Assembly: GCA_037447655.1 (NCBI GenBank)
Contig: JBBHKE010002248.1
Coordinates: 88,896 to 152,895 of the forward strand
DNA: 64,000 bases
Origin: Zygnema cylindricum
Lineage: Eukaryota; Streptophyta; Zygnematophyceae; Zygnematales; Zygnemataceae
Reading direction: 5' to 3'
Made by a program: the position numbers and the translations under genes. The stretch's first letter is position 1, and each line of letters starts with the position of its first letter. Shown here piece after piece: positions 58,034-64,000 of this stretch. Below the pieces are notes generated by a model. The model was not told the DNA's origin and searched no databases. It was given only the letters and a program-made list of their open reading frames with translations.

Positions 58034-58605
58034 GCCTGTATGAAAGAGTGAATACAGAAATGGTGAATTATGGCAAGTGAAAAACATTCTAAAAACCCGA
58101 TATAGCTTATCGCAAGACTGCTCTCGGTGCAGCTCGGTAAAATTGCGTACCACACAAAAAAAGGTTTGCAGCAACTGACCTCTGACACGTGTCAATATCT
58201 CACGGGACAAAAATCTTGAAGATTTGAGGTTCGTAAATTTTGCCACATGTCAAAATTCCGTACTCCCGATAAAAAATGCACCAGATGCCACAACATGGTA
58301 ATAAGTAATAACATTGTTATAATATGCCATCTCCTTCGATTTATTATTTTTTTTTTGGTTTTTAAAAGATATTTTAGTTTACGTAATGCACAAAAATTCA
58401 ATCAAGTTCCCAGACCTCCAATATTAAAGTGGGTATATAGTTTTCATGGTATACATTTTACACAGTGATCCCTTATTAGAGTTGAGAAAATTATAGATTA
58501 GGGTTAATTTTAAGGTTATCTATTCTAATTCAGGTCCAAGTTCCGTGTACAATTTTTCAACCGCTTCCAAAATCAGGGTTAAAAAAGATAACTAACTCTG
58601 TATTG

Positions 58606-60176
58606 TAGTGTTGGGTATCGAGGACCTTTTGCCGATATTTGATATATATCGAATTTCAGGCACCCGATAGTCGATATATCGAAAATCAAAATATCGCGAT
58701 TTTCACCAATATATCGTATCGCCAATGTACAGAGGCATTTAAAAAAAAAAATGAAAATTTTCACAGGTCTCCAAAGTCACGTGCCTTCGGACAAAGTGAC
58801 CGTAAAATCTTTGCCGAAAAGAAATACGGTTTTTTCCTGAAAGTCAGCAGAGTGAAGGAGATCTCTGAGGTACATTGACGCGGTACACTTGCGAAGTACA
58901 CGTACGTAATACGAAAGTAATACGTAATACGTAAGTACAGATTTCTATACGAAAATGGTCGGTTATAAAATCTTTGACGATTTTAGAGATTTGATCATCA
59001 GCTTACAAGGAACCACTCAAATCAAAACACGTATGTAAAAACTTGTTTACAGACGATACACGATGTAACGAGGCCTCTGTAATACAGAAATTTTGCTGTC
59101 CGTACTATTACACAGACCTCCCTGATGTAACCATACCCCAAATAAGTAAGGGTATGTCCCCATGTACTTGTAACTTAGCGAACTTACTTTGTATTTTAGC
59201 GCGGATCCGCCGGACCCGGTTTTCAAGTGTCCCTATGTCTGTAAGGACGAATCGTAACTTACGCTTGTGACGATTGTATACGTCGACAATACCTGTGGCG
59301 GTGGTCAACGTCTACAATCTGTGGTCGCACGTTATTTTTTGGAACTGCTTGTGTTGTCGCGTGTCTTAACGTGACATTGTAGACGTACCGCCTTCCAGCC
59401 TGTGCCGTTTCACGGTTGAAGACGAGGCGCTTTGCCTTTGCGACTCCTATCCGGTCGACGTGAAATGACATCGGAATTTGAAGACCCCTGCAAAAAAGAA
59501 ATCAGTACTGGACGGAAACGGACAAAACATAGCGAATTTTGTACTTTTCTTTGTCCTTGGAAATCGTATGAAAATTTTCGAAAATTACGGCACGTGCGAA
59601 TATGTGTTCCTATTTGTTTATCGAAAATACCTAGTTTTAAAACACATCGCGCATGTGTTTTAAACGTAAGGTTGAAGATGACGTTTTTTGTCGTGGAAGT
59701 GAGTCGAAAAACACAAGACGACAAATTTTCATACATCTTAAATTTGAGGATGACGCAAATTGTACTCTACAAATTTGCGATTCCTTCGTACGGTTGCAAC
59801 TTAGGCAGTACGGCGCTAAGTTCTACAGGAAAACGACAGAAAAAAACCCTTACTTATGCACATGGGGACATACCCTAATTATATGAATTACAGAATTAGT
59901 ACTTTTTGTCGGTTACATTTTGCAGCGTCTACCTTTAAGTCACGGAACGAAAATCACGTCGTACGTGGCGTATCAGACAATTTGTCTTCTTTGCTAAAAT
60001 AACATATTATATAAAAATATAAAATAAAAATATAAAAAATTACTATATATCGCGATATATATCGCGATAAATTATGTTGGTCCCGGTACGCTATATCGAG
60101 GATTCTGCTCGATCGATATTCGATATATTGATTATCGAAATTATTGCGATATGAATTTACCCGATACCCAACACTA
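58606..60176. mobile_element. hAT-like non-autonomous transposon (1571 bp)
   Basis: The ends are TAGTGTTGGGTATCGAGG and CCCGATACCCAACACTA. A perfect 8-bp duplication, CTGTATTG, lies at 58598-58605 and 60177-60184. The interior corresponds to 53360-54654 (for example CCAAAGTCACGTG, GAGTGAAGGAGATCTCT) plus a nested Harbinger-like element. No transposase. Confidence 0.95.
59150..59875. mobile_element. PIF/Harbinger-like element nested in the hAT (726 bp)
   Basis: It has GGGTATGTCCCCATG and CATGGGGACATACCC ends, with TAA at 59147-59149 and 59876-59878. The uninterrupted hAT copy shows the empty site near 54350 (AATAAGTAACTATATGAG). Same family as 43863-44619, opposite orientation. Confidence 0.9.
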
Positions 60177-60469
60177 CTGTATTGTGACTGGTGTAAAAAA
60201 TAAGATACAGCATACTATTTAAATCAAATTCAGATATTTGGGAGTGAACCTAATATAGTAAATTTATACGGAATTACCGATGCCATTTGTTTCTGCTTCC
60301 ATAGAACCAAAAGCTTTAGATAGGACAAAAATTGAGGTGCCATTAATAGAAAAATCGGTAATAGCAAAAAATATTAATATTGAGGGAACTGCCGAGACAA
60401 ATCGAAAATGAGAAAAACAGACCAGATATCAATCGAGCAAATAACCAACAAAGTGCTGGAAAAAATAAA

Positions 60470-60610
60470 TTTAGCATTGTACTGTTCTTTATTTTATTGT
60501 ACTGTATTATAAAGCATTGTACTATATTGTATTGTACATTACTGTATTGTATTATATTGTATTGTACCGTATTGTATTGTATTGTAATTGTATATTGTAT
60601 ATTGTATATG
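60470..60610. repeat. ATTGT/TGTAT microsatellite
   Basis: Degenerate pentamers (ATTGT, TACTG, GTATT) over about 140 bases. Confidence 0.88.
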
Positions 60611-60817
60611 ATCAATGTTAATGCTAACTTTCCTTCTAGGGCCAAAAACCGACACTATAATTAAGTATAATAAAATAACCGATGTTATTAGCATATGCTT
60701 TTAGATAAATAAAATAGTATAATTACTTAACCCTAATAGGGATTCACGGTACATCCAATACGGTAACAGATTCCCATGCATTATGGAGGTTTCTGGTACA
60801 ACGACATGGATTGGTTT

Positions 60818-61325
60818 TGAGGGAGGGAGGGGAGGGACGGAGACAAGGAGGGAGTGAGGAAGAGGGAGGGAGGGAGGGAGGGGGAGGGAGGGAGGGGGGG
60901 AGGAAGAGGAAGGGAGGGAGGAAGAGGAAGGGAGGGAGGGAGGAAGGGGGAGGGAGGGAGGAAGGGGGAGGGAGGGAGGGAGGGACGGAGGGAGGGAGGG
61001 ACGGAGACAGGGAGGGAGGGAGGGAAGGAGGGATGGATAAGGGAGGGAGGGAGAGAGGGGGGGAGCAACGAAGAGGGAGCGAGCGAGGAAGAGGGAGGGG
61101 CGCAGAGAGGGAGGGACGGTGGGAGTAAAAAGGAGGGACGGAGAGAGGAAGAGGGAGGAAGGGAGGTAGAGGGAGGGAGGGGGGGAGCAAGGAAGAGGGA
61201 GCGAGCGAGGAAGAGGGAGGGGCGCAGGGAGGGAGGGGCTGTGGGAGGAAAAAGTAGGGACGGAGAGAGGAAGAGGGAGGAAGGGAGGAAGAGGGAGGGA
61301 GGAAGAGAGGGAAGGAGGGAGGAAA
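60818..61325. repeat. GGGA-rich minisatellite
   Basis: A purine-only strand of GGGAGGGAGGGA with GGAAGAGGGA interruptions. A longer segment around AGCAACGAAGAGGGAGCGAG (61063) recurs at 61186, about 123 bases apart. All long frames here are repeat artefacts. Confidence 0.93.
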
Positions 61326-63045
61326 ACATAACAGTAATTCCAATATATGGTACATACCAATCTGGGAATGGCATATCCCACTCTACTTTCAAAAAACCAA
61401 AATCCATTAACATGAAAAAATTCAAATAATAAGATACGTTGCGATACCATCTAATCATTTCCAATCATTATTTACCATTATTTTATCTTCTTTCAATCAT
61501 TATTAAAGGACAATTCTTTACAGATCATCACAAAATAGTGATATAGTGAACATCAATGTTAAGAGAGGACGAAAGCCCAGTATTAAACCCCTTTTCCAAA
61601 ATAATGGGTCAAATACCTTTCAATGAAAAAACCCATTTTTTTTTCACTAAACAAAAATAATCGTTAAACACTATTTCTCGTCTACTGGGACAATACTTCA
61701 AAAAGGTTGTTAAAATCGGAAACAAATATATTGGCCCAAAATTGCAGGCCAATAAATTGCACCAAAGAAGGAAAAAAAAAAGAAAAATCAATTAAAACAA
61801 TTAATAATAATTTATCACAACTGTAGAATACTCCCACCACACTAAAAACAATATCGCTATCAAAGGATAATTACAATGTCCCTTTTGTATTGGGACGAAA
61901 TTGGCTTTTTATGAGATTTTCGTTCGAATTATCTTAATACCCGATGATAAGTACCGACTAAAAACCATGAGAACGCACGAATTCCGTAGTACAGAACTGA
62001 AAGTTTTTGTCCATAAATCACAAGGTGACTGTGTTCTCTCTTGTAATAGGCACACTTCTCGCCTTCCTTCGTCCAAATATTCCTCCCAATATACTCTTTT
62101 TTCTCGATCCCGGACTCTCACTTGCGGTAAAATATTCATCACTATTAGAACCGGAGCCTAGGGACTGTCTCATATTCTGCAAACAAAAAATTGTCTCATT
62201 TTAGTTTCATGACAGACACTCCTTTACTTTTCAATAAACTATATGAATAACAATTCAATGAACCATTTGAATAATCTGTCGTAGAATATCTCGATATTAT
62301 CGTGTACGAGGTCTGTACAACAAAGTATCGAGGTCCTTCAATCTTCTGTGATATATTATAGAGAGTATCAGAGCGTATCGTCTTGTAATATTTAGAATAA
62401 GAAAAGAACAGTACTTGGTGTAAAGTACACATCATTTCTCCTCTGACACAAGATGTCTTCCCAACAAAAGTACAAATGATGTCACTGAGTTTGTTTTGGG
62501 GAAGCTTGTTAAAGTCATGATACAGCTACTTACAAATTTTTTGTACTTCTAAGATTTTGTACTTCTAATTGACATTCCTGTTTATTTTTCACAAATATTA
62601 TAATACTATGATGAAACCGATTTATTGCAGCACAATACAGTTTCTTCGATTTTATTTAAAAACCCTGAAAACCCTCTCCGCTGCTTTATCAAAAATCGTA
62701 AAGAGGCACATGAGTACCACTATATTTAATGACTATATGATTGGCCAAGGACAGTAAACATATTACACTCTAAATCAGTTTTTAAGAACCACAAGCTTAG
62801 ACTCAACCGCACACTTTCGAGGATAGGTACTAATCATAATAACATATGATCTCCAAGGAAAGCCTTGTTATCACAACTCATACAATGAGGAAAGAATTTT
62901 TTTCTGATTCACACATCACTCCCATAAGAGTGGATGTTGACGGCAAGTTTCTTTGCATGATTATCTGGCAAATAATAATCAGTCCAAAGAGCAAGGTGTT
63001 CAACTAGGTACGATCCACATTGAATCAGGTGAAGTCCCACTACAC
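61326..63045. other. No confident gene
   Basis: AT-rich DNA with only short frames (86 codons or fewer). I see no transposon ends or tRNA-like structure. Confidence 0.5.
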
Positions 63046-63049
63046 AACT

Positions 63050-63528
63050 GAGTAAATTTACTTCGCTAAAATGTGTGGACGGTAAATTTAGTTCAGTAAC
63101 AGTGTGATCTGTCGATGTAGCACAATAATCGTGAGGTCAGTAAATTTAGCTCAATAATAGTGTGGTCAGTAAATTTAGTTCTGTAATATAGTGGTCATTA
63201 TTTTTAGCGCGATAATAGTGGTCAGTAAATTTTGCTCGATAATAGTGTGATCAGTATATTTAGCTCCATAATAGTGCGATCAAAAAATTTAGGTTCAGTA
63301 CTAGTGTGGCCGGTGTATTTAGCTCGATAACAGTTTGGTCGGTAAATTTATCTCGATAATAGTGTGATCAGTAAATTTAGCTCGATTTTAGTGTGATGAA
63401 CAAACTTAGTTCAGTAATAGTGTGGTCAGTAAATTTAGCTCGATTTTAGTGTGATCAATAAATTTAGTTCAGTAATAGTGTGGCAGTAATTTAGATTGTA
63501 AATTTAGCCCAATAATAGTGTGGTCCCA
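63050..63528. repeat. 29-bp degenerate tandem repeat
   Basis: The unit GTAAATTTAGCTCGATAATA plus GTGTGGTCA is repeated about 15 times with substitutions and indels. Clean adjacent units start at 63140 and 63169. There are no spacers, so it is not a CRISPR array. Confidence 0.93.
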
Positions 63529-63548
63529 ACTGTTTACCATTGACGACA

Positions 63549-63672
63549 AAGTTCAAATGTGTGAAAAAAATTGGGAAAACATATGGTTTCTCTGTACTAC
63601 ACACACATGTATTACTTGTGTAGCACGGAGAAACCACATATAATGTTTCCACTTGTTTTTCCAACATTTGAA
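63549..63672. repeat. Imperfect inverted repeat, arms about 50 bp
   Basis: GTTCAAATGTGTG...GGTTTCTCTGTACTACACA is mirrored by TGTGTAGCACGGAGAAACC...CATTTGAAC with a short loop. Size and layout suggest a foldback or MITE-like element. Confidence 0.85.
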
Positions 63673-63714
63673 CTATAAATGATCTACTAAGGTGGTTGGC
63701 AAAACAATACTGAC

Positions 63715-63908
63715 CTCTGCAGAGGCATCTCGCTGACGTACAAACACTTTGCTTTTGGATCGAGGCTGTAAAACATTTCCTTCTGAGTGAAACTCCATGG
63801 AATTGTTAAGAGTTGAGTGAGCAGAGCTGCTGGATGGAGGTGAGGTATAGGCACACTGGTTGCTTAGAGATAAACAGTTTAAAGTATCTCGAGGGTGAGA
63901 ATCTTCAT
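63715..63908 (-). CDS. Candidate internal exon of an unknown gene
   Basis: On the minus strand, TTTTTCCTGCAG (acceptor) precedes a 194-base open stretch that ends GCAGAG before GTCAGT (donor). The frame reads EDSHPRDTLNCLSLSNQ, then Ser-rich sequence and SKSKVFVRQRDASAE. The splice signals are good but the protein is of no known family and no partner exon is visible before the window end. Confidence 0.35.
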
Positions 63909-64000
63909 CTGCAGGAAAAAGCCCCGGCCACAAAGTAGGAGCAAATAAAGGCGTCAACTACATGGACGTCTCTCCCTCTCTCTCCCGGTTGGTGGAATCA

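Noticed and set aside
60701-61464. Frames of up to 249 codons in the GGGA repeat
   Set aside because: Low-complexity Pro/Ser/Leu or Gly/Arg/Glu artefacts.
63050-63528. CRISPR-like array
   Set aside because: Repeats are directly adjacent without unique spacers, and the DNA is eukaryotic. The same reasoning applies to the 43-bp array at 4627.

Overview
This window is nuclear DNA of a eukaryote, repeat-rich and gene-poor. Spliceosomal introns (GT...AG with pyrimidine-rich acceptors), abundant Ty1/copia LTR retrotransposons, hAT- and PIF/Harbinger-like DNA transposons and long microsatellites rule out a prokaryote. The copia primer-binding sites read GGTTATGGGCCCACC, the exact complement of the anticodon arm of the plant-type initiator tRNA-Met as I remember it (the animal form should differ at the stem). 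This favours a green-lineage host, possibly a charophyte. I cannot name a species.

Layout. 0-4.8 kb: GA and CT repeats, then a minus-strand gene remnant with an HNH-like cysteine motif (3.2-4.6 kb) and a 43-bp tandem array. 4.8-26 kb: nested copia elements. Element E (4830-7514) is truncated. An LTR of the B family (10745-26032, called C) is split by a solo LTR of an unrelated family (D', 11447-12514) and by a complete element A (12598-25805, duplication AGTTT). Element A is itself split by a complete reverse-oriented element B (17664-24404). 26-40.3 kb: a third copia family (F) as a head-to-tail array in which neighbouring internal regions share LTRs. It includes a 4.6-kb tandem duplication and a 10-base assembly gap. 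40-46 kb: duplicated GTAC-rich repeats, CT repeats and small inverted-repeat elements. 46.8-51.2 kb: the only convincing host gene, a four-exon gene for a 701-residue Gln/Asn-rich protein with a CxxC...HxxxC zinc-finger-like motif. 52-60.2 kb: a hAT transposase remnant and a nest of non-autonomous DNA transposons, several with exact target-site duplications, plus a LINE C-terminal fragment. 60-64 kb: pentanucleotide, GGGA and 29-bp tandem arrays, an inverted repeat and one candidate exon.

The copia internal regions keep the order Gag, CCHC knuckle, DSG protease, HHCC/DDE integrase, YVDD reverse transcriptase, RNase H. All are broken by stops or frameshifts. Three features are shared across the LTR families and look most worth following: a primer-binding site that pairs with an internal (half) initiator tRNA, a Gag frame that appears to start inside the LTR and run through that site, and an antisense tRNA-like block (A-box, B-box and T-run) at a similar place in each LTR. 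All calls are from reading alone; no alignment or search was run.
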